From: Patella vulgata
Lineage: Eukaryota > Mollusca > Gastropoda > Patellidae
Direction of reading: 5' to 3'
Length of the DNA stretch: 64,000 nucleotides
NCBI RefSeq assembly: GCF_932274485.2
Contig: NC_065882.2
Span: forward strand, 12,631,390-12,695,389
In this document: one piece after another, positions 1 to 9,847 of the stretch
How positions within the stretch are numbered: the stretch's first letter is position 1
Layout of the letters: each line of letters starts with the position of its first letter
Notes under the pieces: generated by a model
Databases searched by the model: none
The model's input: the letters and a program-made list of their open reading frames with translations, nothing else
What the model was told of the DNA's origin: nothing
Translations under genes and position numbers: made by a program

Positions 1-75
1 GACGTCACACACAAAGTCCATACGGATACGCGATACGGACCAGAAATATACGCTTGCCAAAAGTCTCTAATGTGT

Positions 76-162
76 CTTGCCAGGCACTCCGTACAGCACC
101 ACTGACAAGGTGGAAACGACGCAGGAAAATCACGAGGAACTTCCTCGGCCAACGCTAGAAAC
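76..162 (-). repeat. SINE-A fragment
   Basis: This is a diverged internal piece of the SINE-A family, matched by the run around CACCACTGACAAGG and the CTCGGCCAACG end. No tail or head remains. The first 75 bases of the window show nothing recognisable. Confidence 0.6.
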
Positions 163-220
163 ATGACGTAAAACAGATCATTTCATGTCTAAACAAAAGT
201 AGTTGTATAAATCTTCAAGA

Positions 221-487
221 TAGAGAGAGAGAGAGATAGAGAGAGAGAGAGAAACGAGGGTTTAACGTCCACTCGACACAAAACAGGTCATTTCGGAATT
301 CGTTAACGCGTAGGTGTCTTTAGCAGTGGGAGGAAACCGGAGGACCCGGAGAAAATCCACGAAGTTGGACAGGCGACCCTACTCCTTGTCACGTACAACG
401 GTGAATCGAAACCACGCCAGTCGACTCAATGACAGACCTTATGATACACCGCGCACGCGCTAACCGTTCGGCCATCCAACCCCTCGA
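221..487 (-). repeat. SINE-B copy
   Basis: Near full-length SINE-B in reverse orientation. It has a (GA)n tail, then the shared 3' end (GTTTAACGTCCACTCGACAC), the body block GGAGGAAACCGGAGGACC, a B-box-like GAATCGAAACC (reverse complement) and the A-box-like head ending at CGGCCATCCAACCC. The promoter-like boxes show a tRNA-derived SINE. Confidence 0.85.
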
Positions 488-574
488 GATCAGGTAAAAA
501 AAACTTCGTACCAGTATAATGTCGTATTGTTCTTAGTGGAAAACCTCGATTTTCTAGTTTATCGTTAAATTTTT

Positions 575-712
575 AAACCATTAAAATCTCATCCATCCGA
601 TGGTCTAGAGAGTTTATTATGACCTTGTCATGTGAATAATTGTCTAAATAATAGTTTATATAACTTTTGAAGCCAAAATAAAGACCTGCAATTGGCAGAT
701 TTAGCTTACATG
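575..712 (+). repeat. MITE-C 3' half
   Basis: Three-prime half of the TTAA-associated MITE family (MITE-C), recognised by the blocks GAGTTTATTATG, TAATAGTTTATATAAC and GGCAGATTTAGC. The 5' half is missing. Confidence 0.6.
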
Positions 713-1432
713 ATTCGGTTGTTCTGTATTATTAAATTGTATTGTTCTTTATTGTAAAATTGGGCTGTTCTGTGTTATTAAATTGTAATGTTCTTTATTA
801 TAAAATTGGGCTGTTCTGTATTATTAAATTGTGATGTTCTTTATTATAAAATTGGGCTGTTCTGTATTTTTTAATTTGGCTTTTCTGTATTATTAAATTG
901 TAATGTTCTTTATTATAGAATTGCGCTGTTCTGTGTTGATAAATTGAGTTGTTCCGAGCTATTGAATTATGTTGTATTGTTCTTTACTATTAAATTAGGT
1001 TGTATAAGTAAAATAAAACCAAATACGAACAATCCAAACCATTAGACAAAATTCGAAGTCCTAAACAAACGGTATAGACAAAATAGTGTAATCAGTTCAC
1101 CGTGCACAAAATAAACGATAAACAGTGGTAACAGGTGCCCGGAAGTTAAACTTGAGTGTTCTGTACTATTAAACTTGAGTGTTCTCTACTATTAAACTTG
1201 AGTGTTCTCTACTTTTAAATTAGGTAGTTCTATACTATTAAACTTGAGTGTTCTGTACTATTAAATTAGGTAGTTCTATACTATTAAACTTGAGTGCTCT
1301 GTACTATTAAATTAGGCTGTTCTGTACTATTAAACTTGATTGTTCTGGACTATTAAATTAGGTTGTTCTGTACTATGCTGTAGATTAGGGTGCTCTGTAC
1401 TATTAAAGCAAGTTTTTCTGTACTATTAAAGA
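712..1432 (+). repeat. AT-rich minisatellite, part 1
   Basis: Degenerate tandem array. From about 715 to 950 a compound unit of about 57 bp repeats (TTGGGCTGTTCTGTATTATT with TAATGTTCTTTATTATAAAA). From about 1140 to 1432 a shorter unit of 23-27 bp repeats, with consensus near TTAGGTTGTTCTGTACTATT. All units share the core TTCTGTAnTATTAAA, so both sub-arrays probably derive from one unit. The array at 2205-2478 uses the same core. Confidence 0.85.
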
Positions 1433-1534
1433 TAACTTCCCTCATACAAACTGGTTGATTTTGATGATATATTTGGACTAAAAACATATTCAATCTAATT
1501 AATCTGTCAAAAATCTGCTTCAAATTCCTCTCAA

Positions 1535-1566
1535 TCTATACTAATATTTGTGACTGTCTGTTTGTT

Positions 1567-1597
<31 letters not shown>

Positions 1598-1750
1598 TCG
1601 GGGTTGGCGGCTACAATAGGTCTGCCCCGAGTCTGAAATTTGGGGTATAGGGGTAGCTCGGACCGGGGAGTAACATAGGCCAGGTGGCGTTAGTCTACCA
1701 CTTCCGGTTTCGGAGTTATGACCCCCGAGCGAAGCCGGGCATTCTGCTAG
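1535..1750 (+). mobile_element. Short non-autonomous Helitron
   Basis: Begins TCTATACTAATATTTG right after an A and ends GCATTCTGCTAG right before a T, as expected for A/T insertion of a Helitron with 5' TC and 3' CTRR ends. A hairpin (CCCGAGCGAAGCCGGG) sits about seven bases upstream of the CTAG. A (TGTC)n run is internal. At 216 bp there is no coding capacity. It lies between the two halves of the TTCTGTA minisatellite. Confidence 0.75.
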
Positions 1751-2078
1751 TGCATTATATTCACGAGGAAATGCCCAGAGCTATAAAAAAATCTATTTAA
1801 AGAAATCGTGTGTATCAGGTAACTTGGCTGTCGCGGTACCTAGCAGTAGCAACGGGTGCGAAGCCGGAGGAGAATCCATTTATCATAAATATCGGATTAT
1901 CCCCCTGCCCACGCCTTATTCCGTGGTTTTTATCTCGGAAACTATTATACGTTTACGTCTCTCACCTTTTCCACTTCCGCTCACCATCTCAAGTTTAGCG
2001 TGCAACCTTTGACGTCACTCAAGCCGACGGTCCTTAATCGCCAGGCTGCCCTTTCATTTTTGTCCTGTGCTCGCTCCG
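1751..2078. other. Intervening DNA between minisatellite parts
   Basis: Unique-looking sequence of mixed composition, locally GC-richer (for example TGCGAAGCCGGAGG). The short ORFs here overlap in several frames and show no recognisable protein. No splice or promoter structure could be argued. Confidence 0.4.
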
Positions 2079-2112
2079 TGGATGTTTTCGAAAACATCCA
2101 GTATTTTTCTAG
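2079..2112 (+). mobile_element. Helitron-like 3' terminus
   Basis: A perfect 22-bp palindrome (TGGATGTTTTCGAAAACATC plus CA) is followed eight bases later by CTAG and then T. This is the arrangement of a Helitron 3' end. The matching 5' TC end was not located between 1751 and 2078, so this may be a remnant of a larger copy or a chance hairpin. Confidence 0.4.
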
Positions 2113-2204
2113 TAAAATTGTGTGTCTCTACTTACTATATATACCAAAATTGCCATACATTTATTATAAATAACCACCCGATAAATACTTTTGGGGGAAA
2201 GTAT

Positions 2205-2478
2205 CTTTAAATTAAGATGTTCTGTAATATTAAATTAAGATGTTCTCAAATATTAAATTAAGTTGTTCTCTAATATCAAATTAAGTTGTTCTGTCATATT
2301 AAATTAAGTTGTTCTGTAATATTAAATTAAGTTGTTCTAAGATGTTCTGTAATATTAAATTAAGTTGTTCTGTAATATTAAATTAAGTTGTTCTGTAATA
2401 TTAATTAAGTTGTTCTAAGTTGTTCTGTAATATGAAATTAAGTTGTTCTGTAAATATTAAATTAAGTTGATCCGTGCT
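2205..2478 (+). repeat. AT-rich minisatellite, part 2
   Basis: About eleven tandem copies of a 23-24 bp unit with consensus TTCTGTAATATTAAATTAAG plus TTG. Units are very similar to one another, more so than in part 1, with occasional partial units (TTCTAAGATG). This suggests recent expansion of the same monomer. Confidence 0.9.
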
Positions 2479-2550
2479 GTTAAATTGGATTAAACGCCGA
2501 AGTCAACCCGTTTACACTGCACGTAAAAAAAAACAAAAAAACCTTGAAGG

Positions 2551-2776
2551 TTAGAATTCGACGAACAGTAGGTGGAAATACGGCTGTCCGTCTATACTTT
2601 CCCTAACAGTACACAACATGCCCGTCTGCATTAGCATTTCAAATGTATCTTTTGTATTCCAATCAGAAAGGCCGTTAATCGACATGTTTTTACGCAGAGC
2701 AGAAAGTTCGTGTCCTTTTAGAGAGAACTCGCCAAATTGACGCACGAAGATAATACCATCTAGACTCCTGGAGCGA
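2551..2776 (-). CDS. Terminal coding exon of an unidentified gene
   Basis: On the minus strand an open frame of 75 codons runs from a strong splice acceptor (polypyrimidine run then GTAG, AG at 2778-2777) to a TAA at 2553-2551. The first base completes a split codon. The peptide begins RSRSLDGIIFVRQFGEF and ends DGQPYFHLLFVEF. It is mixed and hydrophilic, with stretches (GLSDWNTKDTFEMLMQTGML) that look like a folded domain, perhaps winged-helix-like, rather than repeat translation. It does not resemble any repeat in the window. I do not recognise the family. Upstream exons would lie at higher coordinates; none could be identified in 2780-5780. No AATAAA on this strand was obvious downstream, where the minisatellite begins within about 75 bp of the stop. 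Confidence 0.5.
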
Positions 2777-3139
2777 CTACAAAAAAAACTTACATTTCAT
2801 TACAGCCTGCTAAGGAGATCGAAGCTGTCTTTGAACATGATTATACCCGAACGTCTAACTCCACAAACAAGTAACTTAATAATAACCAAATAAATTGCTT
2901 AAAAGCCCTCTAAAAGAAAACTATCCTAAAACTCATCAATGGCAACTATCGTCGAAGAGGTTGTTCACCGGAATAAACTGATTATTACCAGCTAATTGCG
3001 CCCTAGGCTAAAACATTTTCAATGGTGTTGATTCCTGGTACAATTCGGTCAAATACTAGAGTAGGAAATGTTTCATATAACTACTTCCGATATTGCTAAA
3101 CGTCTCGGAATGGTCCAGAATGGTTTCCCCTTAGGGTCA
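2777..3139. other. Putative intronic or intergenic DNA
   Basis: AT-rich sequence 5' of the minus-strand terminal exon. It contains no clear exon, repeat family member or RNA gene. Confidence 0.4.
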
Positions 3140-3300
3140 GTGGGGGCCGCAGAGGCTCACTGAGTAAGATGCTGGCTTGCTAATCAGGAGTTCTCGGATT
3201 CGCTGCCGGTGATGGCCGAGAAATTTCCTTGGTTTTTTTTTCGGCGCGGTCCCCCCCCCCCTCCTAGACAGCGTCTAGTCGTTTGGATGCGATGAAAAAA
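3140..3300 (+). repeat. Diverged SINE-A 5' part
   Basis: Head and early body of SINE-A: a CTCACTGAGTAAGATGCTGG A-box region, GGCCGAGAAATTTCCTTGG, then GCGTCTAGTCGTTTGGATGC and a pol-III-like start. The B-box region is degenerate. A C-run lies in the middle and no tail is present. Confidence 0.6.
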
Positions 3301-3388
3301 AGAGGTCCCCACGTACACACATATAAGAACGCTGCCAAAACAAAATGTAAACAAACTACATGGCTCGTCTCCAATAGCAGAAAAGATA

Positions 3389-3462
3389 GACAAAATGAAA
3401 TGAAATGAAATGGGGTTTAACGAGCCAGCGTCTTACCCACTTAGCCACGTGATCCCCGAAAA
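3389..3462 (-). repeat. Internally deleted SINE-A
   Basis: The (ATTTC)n tail and GGGGTTTAACG 3' end are joined directly to the head GAGCCAGCGTCTTACCCACT. Only the two termini of a SINE-A copy remain, about 74 bp. Confidence 0.7.
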
Positions 3463-3490
3463 GATAGACCTTACATGGAAATTTGGCTAA

Positions 3491-3712
3491 GAGGGAAGTG
3501 AGGGTTTAACGTCCATTCAACACAATCTAGGTCATTTCGGGACTAACATATAGTTCAATTTTATTTCATTAATTCGCTTGCGCGTAGGTGTCTTTAGCAG
3601 TGGGAGGAAACCAGAGAACCCGGAGAAAACCAACGAGGTTGGACAGGTGACCCTACTCGTTGTTACGCACAAGCAGGAAATCGAAATCACACCACATGGC
3701 TCAATGACAGAC
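3491..3712 (-). repeat. SINE-B copy
   Basis: Reverse SINE-B with the shared 3' end GGGTTTAACGTCCATTCAAC, body and B-box region, ending near ATGACAGACC. The head is lost. About 30 bases of SINE-A in plus orientation (GTATGCTCGTCTTCATTAAC) follow at 3725-3748. Confidence 0.8.
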
Positions 3713-4017
3713 CCCCAAATATGGCGTATGCTCGTCTTCATTAACCCAGACCTAAAATCACTTTTCAATTTATTTCGTTTACTGAATGACTATGGCTGCG
3801 TTCATATTGACTAGATCATTCAGAATCGAATAATTTCACAAATCTCTGAAGAATAATCCGGAATATAAATCAATTGTAATGATCGGTGATGGACCGATAA
3901 ACATTAGATTGCCAATCCAAAGTCAATGATTGTATCTTAGCAAATTAAGACGCATCAAGGAAACTGTCAGTCACTATTTATAAAACAAACCATATGTAGC
4001 TTCTCGTCTTATAGCAC

Positions 4018-4355
4018 AGGGAGCTACGGTGGCTAAGTGAGTAGGAAGTTGGCTCGCTTGCCCGGGATTCGAGGGTTCGATCACGGTGTTGGCTGAGAAG
4101 GCTTATGGGTTTTTTCCCTTGTCAGTGGTGCAGGATGGAGGGCCTGGCAAGGACGAAAACCCGAGGTGCCTTGTAAACATTGGCGTGCACGTTTAGGATC
4201 TCTTGATAGTTGGAATTCGATATAAGAGTAGGCCGTAGTGCCGCTGTCCGGGCAACATTTCCCTCATAGCACACTGTATGGCGTATGCCCGTCTTCATTA
4301 GCCCAGCATAGGAGCAGAACAGTAGGACGTTAAACCCCATTTGAATCCATTTAAA
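4018..4355 (+). repeat. SINE-A copy, near full length
   Basis: Head GGTGGCTAAGTGAGTAGG (A box) and GAGGGTTCGATCACGG (B box) are followed by the conserved body (GTCAGTGGTGCAGGATGGAG, GGAATTCGATATAAGAGTAG, CTGTATGGCGTATGCCCGTC) and the 3' end GGACGTTAAACCCCATTTG with a short degenerate tail. It lies downstream of the GPCR in the opposite orientation. Confidence 0.9.
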
Positions 4356-4357
4356 TC

Positions 4358-4490
4358 CCAGCCATCCGATGGTCTAGCGAGTTGATTATAGGCTTGGCAT
4401 GCGCGTATATGTCTAAATAATAGTTTATATAACATTTAAAGGCAAAATGAGCTCTTACATAATGCATCTTTACCAATTAGAGTTTATGAA
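4358..4490 (+). repeat. MITE-C 3' half
   Basis: Matches the 3' half of MITE-C: CCGATGGTCTAGCGAG, AATAGTTTATATAACATT and CATAATGCATCTTTA. The arrangement after a SINE-A tail resembles 575-712, so both may come from one duplicated compound. Confidence 0.6.
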
Positions 4491-4867
4491 CTTTATATAT
4501 AAGAAATATGTGAGTTTATATGTTTTAATTCCATGTAAAGACTTGACATGTTCGGATTAGATAAATTAATAACGGTATTTTATTGTCACACTAAACGTAT
4601 GCTATATTCACTTTCTACACACAATAATAACTTTTAAATAGTAAATACACATGTTCCAATATGGTTCATGCGCTTGGTAACAGTTATAAACATGTACTTT
4701 TGGTCCAATGTATTGAAAACACAATTCACAGATTTTGTTCTGGTCCATTGTATTGATAACAAAAACAATTCACAGATTTTTAAGATCTGCTATAGTTCGT
4801 TTTCAACTTGGTTACATATCTCATCCGGTACAAGCCCAGGGAGATGAAAACCTGAACTACACCAATG
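4491..4867. other. AT-rich non-coding DNA
   Basis: No gene or known repeat family was recognised. There is a short local duplication (TTTTGTTCTGGTCCATTGTA context) near 4700-4760. Confidence 0.4.
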
Positions 4868-5442
4868 TTCAGTGGTATCACATTTTGTAATCATATAAAT
4901 ATCCCTTTTGTAATCATATTAATCCCTTTTGTAATCACATTTATATATTTTGTAATTAACATCCCTTTTGATTCACATTAATATCTCTTTTGTTCCCACA
5001 TTACTATTCCTTCCATTTTGTAATCACATTAATATATTTTGTAATTAATAATATCTATTTTGAAATCACATTAATATCCCTTTCCATTTTGTAATTGACA
5101 TCCCTTTTGTAATCACATTAATATCCCCTTTTGTTATCAAATTAATATATTTTGTAATTAATATCTATTTTGAAATCATGTTAATATCCTCATATTTTGT
5201 AATTAATATCCATTCTGTAATCACATTAATATTCCTTTCCATTTTGTAATTAACATCCCTTTTGTAATCACATTAATATCCCTTTCCATGTTGTAATTAA
5301 TATCCCTTTTGTAATCACAATAATATCCCCTTTTGTTATCAAATTAATATATTTTGTAATTAATATCCTTTTGTAATCCCATTAATATCTATTTTGTAAT
5401 CACATTAATATCCATTTTGTAATCACATTAATATCAATTTTG
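4868..5442 (+). repeat. AT-rich minisatellite near GPCR 3' end
   Basis: About 575 bp of degenerate tandem units of roughly 23 bp, consensus near TTTTGTAATCACATTAATAT plus CCC, with higher-order variants of about 46-60 bp. The unit length and the TTnTGTAAT start resemble the 2205-2478 unit. It ends about 340 bp past the GPCR stop codon, so GPCR transcripts could run into it. Confidence 0.85.
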
Positions 5443-5782
5443 CTGACCGCGATGATTTCAGTCAATTGGTTAACGTTCTAATGCAACCGCGTTTGCCCTT
5501 CTTGTCGAAATTATTGATGCCCGGTTTCCCATAATTGTCAACGAATAAAGCCTGCTAGTCTGGACAGGAAAGTGCATTTGGTCGTTCGAAATTGCCATAT
5601 CACGATAAGTAAGCCTGTTCGCTGCCCGGCCCAAATTATCTCCAGTAAATGAACCACAGAACCATAACATAAATTACCATACGTCCAGCTATGACGTAAT
5701 TTATGTGATTTGACAAACAATTTCAAAACGAAGGGGCCATCCAAGCTCCCGCTGGCAGATGTAGACTACGGCCCGTTTGGTC
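5443..5782. other. GPCR 3' flank
   Basis: Sequence immediately downstream of the minus-strand GPCR stop and probably its 3' UTR. No AATAAA on the minus strand was seen here. Short ORFs overlap each other and are not convincing. Confidence 0.4.
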
Positions 5783-6994
5783 TTAATCGTTCAGAGTTGT
5801 CTCATGCGTCGCCGCGAACATTTTAGGTAGTTCAGCAATTACTATCGCTTGAGAATTTGAACTCGAGCGAGAATTTTGTTCTTTCATCAAATGTTTGTTT
5901 TTAAGTAAAGGAGTCGGGTATTGTCTGGTACTGTTTTCGTCATTTTTGACCGGACAGACAAGAGGTCCCAGCAACAATTCCTTGAAATGCTTCAAGAATC
6001 GGCGACTCGTCGCACAATAGATAAATATATTACACACGTGATGTGACATACAGATTTCACGAATAACAACACGTGCTGTATAATAATTAAAATAGGATCT
6101 CCACACAGAGTTATCTCTCATTTTTGAAATAGGCATGGCTGGGCCTAGCATTATGTTGTTTTGGATGGCGAAGGTAATCGTAACTGGTAAGGTTGTCACA
6201 ATCAAATAAAACGAAACCCACAATAAGGTTATTGTCGTAGTGACCAGGTTATAGCGAACTTGACTTCTCCGCGAATCTTTAATATTCAAATTTCCAACCG
6301 TTTTTATTTTCAGCAAAACACACAAATTGAGCGAGAGCACAAACAGGGGGATAACTCCAAACATCGCCATTTCTGATGCCCAGGTGTAAATAGAATAAAA
6401 CGAATCGTCAGCGACTCGCTCGGAAAATCTCACAAAACACTCTGTCTCTGCCACTTCCCAAAAATACGCCTGGGGCAATCCAAATAATAAGGCGATGACG
6501 GTAAGCAAGATAATAACTTTCGTGGATCGCGTTTTGCGACTGAAACGTTCGGATTTGAAAGGGTGGCACACGGAGAGAAATCGTTCCGTCGTGAACGCGA
6601 ACACAAGTAGAACACATAGATACTGGACGGCCATATAAAGCACGTTCCAAAGTTCGCACCAAACTGGTATATCTAACGTTCCCACCAACCAGGGATTTTC
6701 TAATTCATAAAACACGTGCAGAAGCAGATATATAAAGTCCGCTATAGCCAGAGCAGCCAGATAATTAGCTGATATGTTACACGCCTTCATTCTGGGATGA
6801 AGCCATATTCTTGCTGAGACGATATTCCCTATGGCACCCACTAAGTACAAGACAGGGGTCATACACTTGTTGATGCCAATAGCAAAGGGGACGTGATATT
6901 CCATGACTTCTATGAATTTGTTGATATTGGTGACCTCTGTGAGGGCTTCTTTGGTAATATTGGAGCCACCGGGATCCATCGTTTCATTCATCAT
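5783..6994 (-). CDS. Class A (rhodopsin-like) peptide-type GPCR
   Basis: An intact 403-residue ORF in one exon encodes a seven-helix receptor in the plasma membrane. The extracellular N-terminus has NxS/T sites at N3 and N12. TM1 is around residues 45-65 (YLVGAIGNIVSARIW, conserved GN), TM2 has LAALAIADFIYLLL (conserved LxxxD), and Cys at the start of TM3 pairs plausibly with the ECL2 Cys in ETECF. TM3 ends in TERFLSVCHP, so the usual DRY is ERF. TM7 has HHVCNIFIYCATS in place of NPxxY. The C-tail of about 75 residues is Ser/Asn-rich. The pattern fits invertebrate neuropeptide receptors; the ligand cannot be inferred. The ATG is directly preceded by TATTTTCAG, an apparent 3' splice site, so at least one 5' exon lies above 7000. 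M1 and M2 are adjacent; either could start. Confidence 0.93.
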   Translation of the reverse strand: MMNETMDPGGSNITKEALTEVTNINKFIEVMEYHVPFAIGINKCMTPVLYLVGAIGNIVSARIWLHPRMKACNISANYLAALAIADFIYLLLHVFYELENPWLVGTLDIPVWCELWNVLYMAVQYLCVLLVFAFTTERFLSVCHPFKSERFSRKTRSTKVIILLTVIALLFGLPQAYFWEVAETECFVRFSERVADDSFYSIYTWASEMAMFGVIPLFVLSLNLCVLLKIKTVGNLNIKDSRRSQVRYNLVTTTITLLWVSFYLIVTTLPVTITFAIQNNIMLGPAMPISKMRDNSVWRSYFNYYTARVVIREICMSHHVCNIFIYCATSRRFLKHFKELLLGPLVCPVKNDENSTRQYPTPLLKNKHLMKEQNSRSSSNSQAIVIAELPKMFAATHETTLND

Positions 6995-7022
6995 CTGAAA
7001 ATATAAAATAATTCAATTATAC
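6995..7022 (-). promoter_or_regulatory. Splice acceptor before GPCR coding exon
   Basis: Read on the minus strand, a T-rich tract ending TTTTATATTTTCAG abuts the initiator ATG, as expected for a 3' splice site that ends an intron inside the 5' UTR. Confidence 0.6.
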
Positions 7023-7086
7023 GATTGCCCATTTTATGATGTAAAAACAGCGATCATTGCCCATTTCATGATGTAAAAACAGCGAT
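7023..7086 (+). repeat. Two-copy direct repeat of about 33 bp
   Basis: The unit ATTGCCCATTTTATGATGTA followed by AAAACAGCGAT occurs twice in tandem with two or three mismatches, in the presumed 5' intron or leader of the GPCR gene. Confidence 0.8.
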
Positions 7087-7178
7087 GTGTTATTTGCATT
7101 TTCCACAACACATGCGTCAACTGCATATATCTAACCAACCCTGACAGCTGAGACATTCGTTGTGTTTAATTACGTCAC

Positions 7179-7817
7179 CAGAGGCGGATCCAAGAGGGGG
7201 TGCCTTTTCTCAAACCCAAATATGTCTGTTCCAAACCCGTTGCAGGGATCCCAAATGACTCAAACCATCGACTCAAACACACCACTCTGGTCTAATTAAT
7301 GCTTCCACTTTCAAACGAATTCTTGTTGTTTAGCTGACGGTGCCCTAATCCTATAGAGTGACTAGACAGACATCAATGATAGCATCTTGTGGAATCGGCG
7401 GCGTATACACTCATGCCCTTCACCGACGGGCATGAGTGCAACTTGATGTGGCATTGTTTCATGTGTGGACAGTACACAGTACAAGTTACAAGGCTTAAAT
7501 AGTGAAGTGGCTAGCGAATAGAATCGTCTTTTTTCCCATCATAATGCCTCGCTCGCCTTGACAATTTTCGAGTCGCATGTTCAACTGTTTTTTTATGCTC
7601 GATTTTAAGGCTCTTTTTCAACGATTTCCGAACGTTTACTTAGACGAAAATCTTCGCCAAATAGTTCTTGGAATGGCTACAAATGCAAGGAAATGACGGA
7701 TAATTTTCTTGCCCCCCCCCCCCCTCTCAGCGACGTGCCCTGTCTCCGCGGTCAGTGCCCTCATTTTGCAGCGCAACGCCCCCCCCCCCATTTTCAAAAT
7801 TCCTAGATCCGCCCCTG
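7179..7817. mobile_element. hAT-like non-autonomous element
   Basis: The left end CAGAGGCGGATCCAAGAGGG and right end CCTAGATCCGCCCCTG are imperfect terminal inverted repeats (TIRs) of the CAGnGGCGGATC hAT type, each followed inward by G/C runs. The 8-bp flanks are not a clean duplication (TACGTCAC versus GTCAGTGG), so the copy may be a recombinant. The 639 bp hold no transposase. Confidence 0.65.
7408..7438. repeat. Short perfect hairpin inside hAT-like element
   Basis: An 11-bp perfect inverted repeat, CACTCATGCCC and GGGCATGAGTG, with a nine-base loop. Confidence 0.75.
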
Positions 7818-8981
7818 GTCAGTGGTACGATTCTACTCACACCACCTTGGTTGTCGGGACCGACAGACCTGTGGCGGGAATGAATTCCACGCCCCTCGAT
7901 TGCAATTCATCCATCCGGGATGTTACGGACTGACAATCGAGCACCCCCCAATGTAATTAATTAAGAGCAAACATGTCTATTATCAACATAATGTAAAACC
8001 CCAGATAAATGATCCAAAATTTAGAGACTCGTTACGCTGGGTGTATATGTTGCTTTTTTTTTTATCAATTACCCCTCTTCAATTGTAACCTATCCATCAG
8101 ACAAGCCTAGACTAGTGACTTTGAAATCAGCATTCTAACGAACAAGATTGTATTATTTTCACGGTTGTCTGGGACCAGACAAAGATGTCTCAGAATTTTT
8201 CCATTAGCGGCCCGCCCATACTTAATCCGATCATGTCTAAGTGCATACACAGGAAAGGGGCGTGGTGACCCATAATTTTGCATGAGGAACAAGATCCCGT
8301 CCAGGCCCCCCAAAAAACTATAATTTATGTGTGTGCGGGGGAGGTAGTGGGGTGGCAGTCCCTACCAGTGCCACCGGGTAATATTAGGCTGTGTGGAATA
8401 TGCTATAGAGTCGATTTGTAGCAGATCTGCCCAACATTATATTATATGTTTGACACTTGTTAAGCATTATGATTATGATGATAAGATCGCATTGAAACCA
8501 CAATGAGACCACAAGCAATAAAATTTTAATGGAAAGATTATCAAACATATTTTAATTACACCTTAATAGAAAAAAATTCACCGAAATCCCCAAAAATGCT
8601 TGTCCATCTTGTGTGCGTGGACCCCTAGCTATAATCCGGCAGCAAAATCCAAGTAAAAGCCTTGACACAATATACTCAACCTAATGTTTTTTGATGGATT
8701 ATATATCTTCCGCATATGAAGATTCAAAATCCGGATAATGCCACCCTGGTATCCATGGAGAAATTTAAATATTCAAGATGGCCCCGATGAGGCATTTTCT
8801 GGTTGGGTAAAATTCGTGACCAAATTCTCGAGGACCTTCGTTTGAAAGTGGTTTCCATAAGAGCTTGCGCGTATCCCTTCCAAAAGTGACGGCTAATTCC
8901 GCGCTCAAAATGTGGACGGAGCAATTATTAAATCACAACAGGTGTGCAAATATATTGAAATATTTTCTCAAATTCTCAAAA
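7818..8981. other. Long non-coding interval
   Basis: About 1.2 kb without an identified gene. A 66-codon minus-strand ORF at 8724-8924 has no recognisable motif. Composition is AT-rich with one G-rich stretch near 8333-8350. Confidence 0.4.
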
Positions 8982-9190
8982 CAGTTGGAATTCGAAATAA
9001 GAGTATAGGCCGTAGCAGTGCTGTCAAGACAAAGCTTCCCTCATAGCACACTCTATGGCGTATGTCCGTCTTTATTAGCCCAGCATAGGAGCAAAAAAGT
9101 AGGACGTTAAACCCCATTTCATTTCATTTTCGTCTTTGTTAGCTCAGTTGGTGCAGAAAAGTAGGATGTTAATCTCCGTTTCATTTCAGT
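8982..9190 (+). repeat. 5'-truncated SINE-A plus a second 3' end
   Basis: SINE-A from CAGTTGGAATTCGAAATAAG to GGACGTTAAACCCCATTTC with tail. It is followed at 9131-9190 by a second, shorter 3' end (GTAGGATGTTAATCTCCG) with its own tail. Five-prime truncation is typical of LINE-driven retroposition. Confidence 0.8.
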
Positions 9191-9197
9191 TACTTTT

Positions 9198-9425
9198 AGA
9201 GCCAGCGAGTCAGCGTCTTACTCACTTAGCCACCGTGGCTCCCACTGACAAGGGTAAATTGTAAATTAGAAGATTAAAACCAAACAATCTAGAGCATTAC
9301 AAAATGTCTCCATACACGTGCAGCGTCTTACTTACTTAGCCACTGACAAGGGGAATTTTAAGTTAGACGATTAAAACCAAACAGTCTATAGAGAATTACA
9401 AAATGTCTCCATATACGTGTAGCAT
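9198..9425. repeat. Tandem duplication containing SINE-A head fragments
   Basis: A reversed SINE-A head (AGCGTCTTACTCACTTAGCC) and the following 90 or so bases (ACTGACAAGG, AGATTAAAACCAAACAATCT, TACAAAATGTCTCCATACAC) are repeated once with about 10% difference. Confidence 0.75.
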
Positions 9426-9635
9426 TATCACGTGGACTTAGCATAGCATGTGAAGACAACTTGTCAACCTTCTTTTTACTAATAATTTCTTTTTTTTTCT
9501 GAATCTGTATTAAGATTATGTGTGTATTTTTATAATTTCTTTTTTTTTCTAAATCTATATACTGTAAATATGTTTTGTGTATTTTAATAATTTCCTTTTT
9601 TATTCTAAATCGATATGAATATTCTGTGTGTATTT

Positions 9636-9820
9636 TAAAGGCTCAATACCTTTAAAATACAAATCATCGACTTGTGAAGAAGGCGACAAGTCGACGAAAT
9701 CAAATCGCCAACACGACAAAATGAAGGCGACGATCGTCGGGTTATTTTGTCGTGTCGGCGGGTTGATTTCGTCGACTTGTCGCCGATTTAGATGGCCGCT
9801 AACAGCCACCATAAATATTA
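9636..9820. mobile_element. Palindromic hairpin element, copy 1
   Basis: Arms at 9681-9722 and 9743-9784 (GCGACAAGTCGACGAAATCA and its complement) are nearly self-complementary around a 20-base centre. The right flank CAGCCACCATAAATAT recurs beside the hairpin element at 43611-43835, so both belong to one CGAC-rich fold-back family. Confidence 0.65.
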
Positions 9821-9847
9821 GACTTCGAGAAGCTATATATTCCATAC

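Noticed and set aside
2205-2478. CRISPR-like array of 23-bp repeats
   Set aside because: Units are directly adjacent without spacers; this is a minisatellite in a eukaryotic context.
8724-8924. 66-codon minus-strand ORF
   Set aside because: Looks moderately protein-like but has no motif, no convincing acceptor and no homologous copy in the window.
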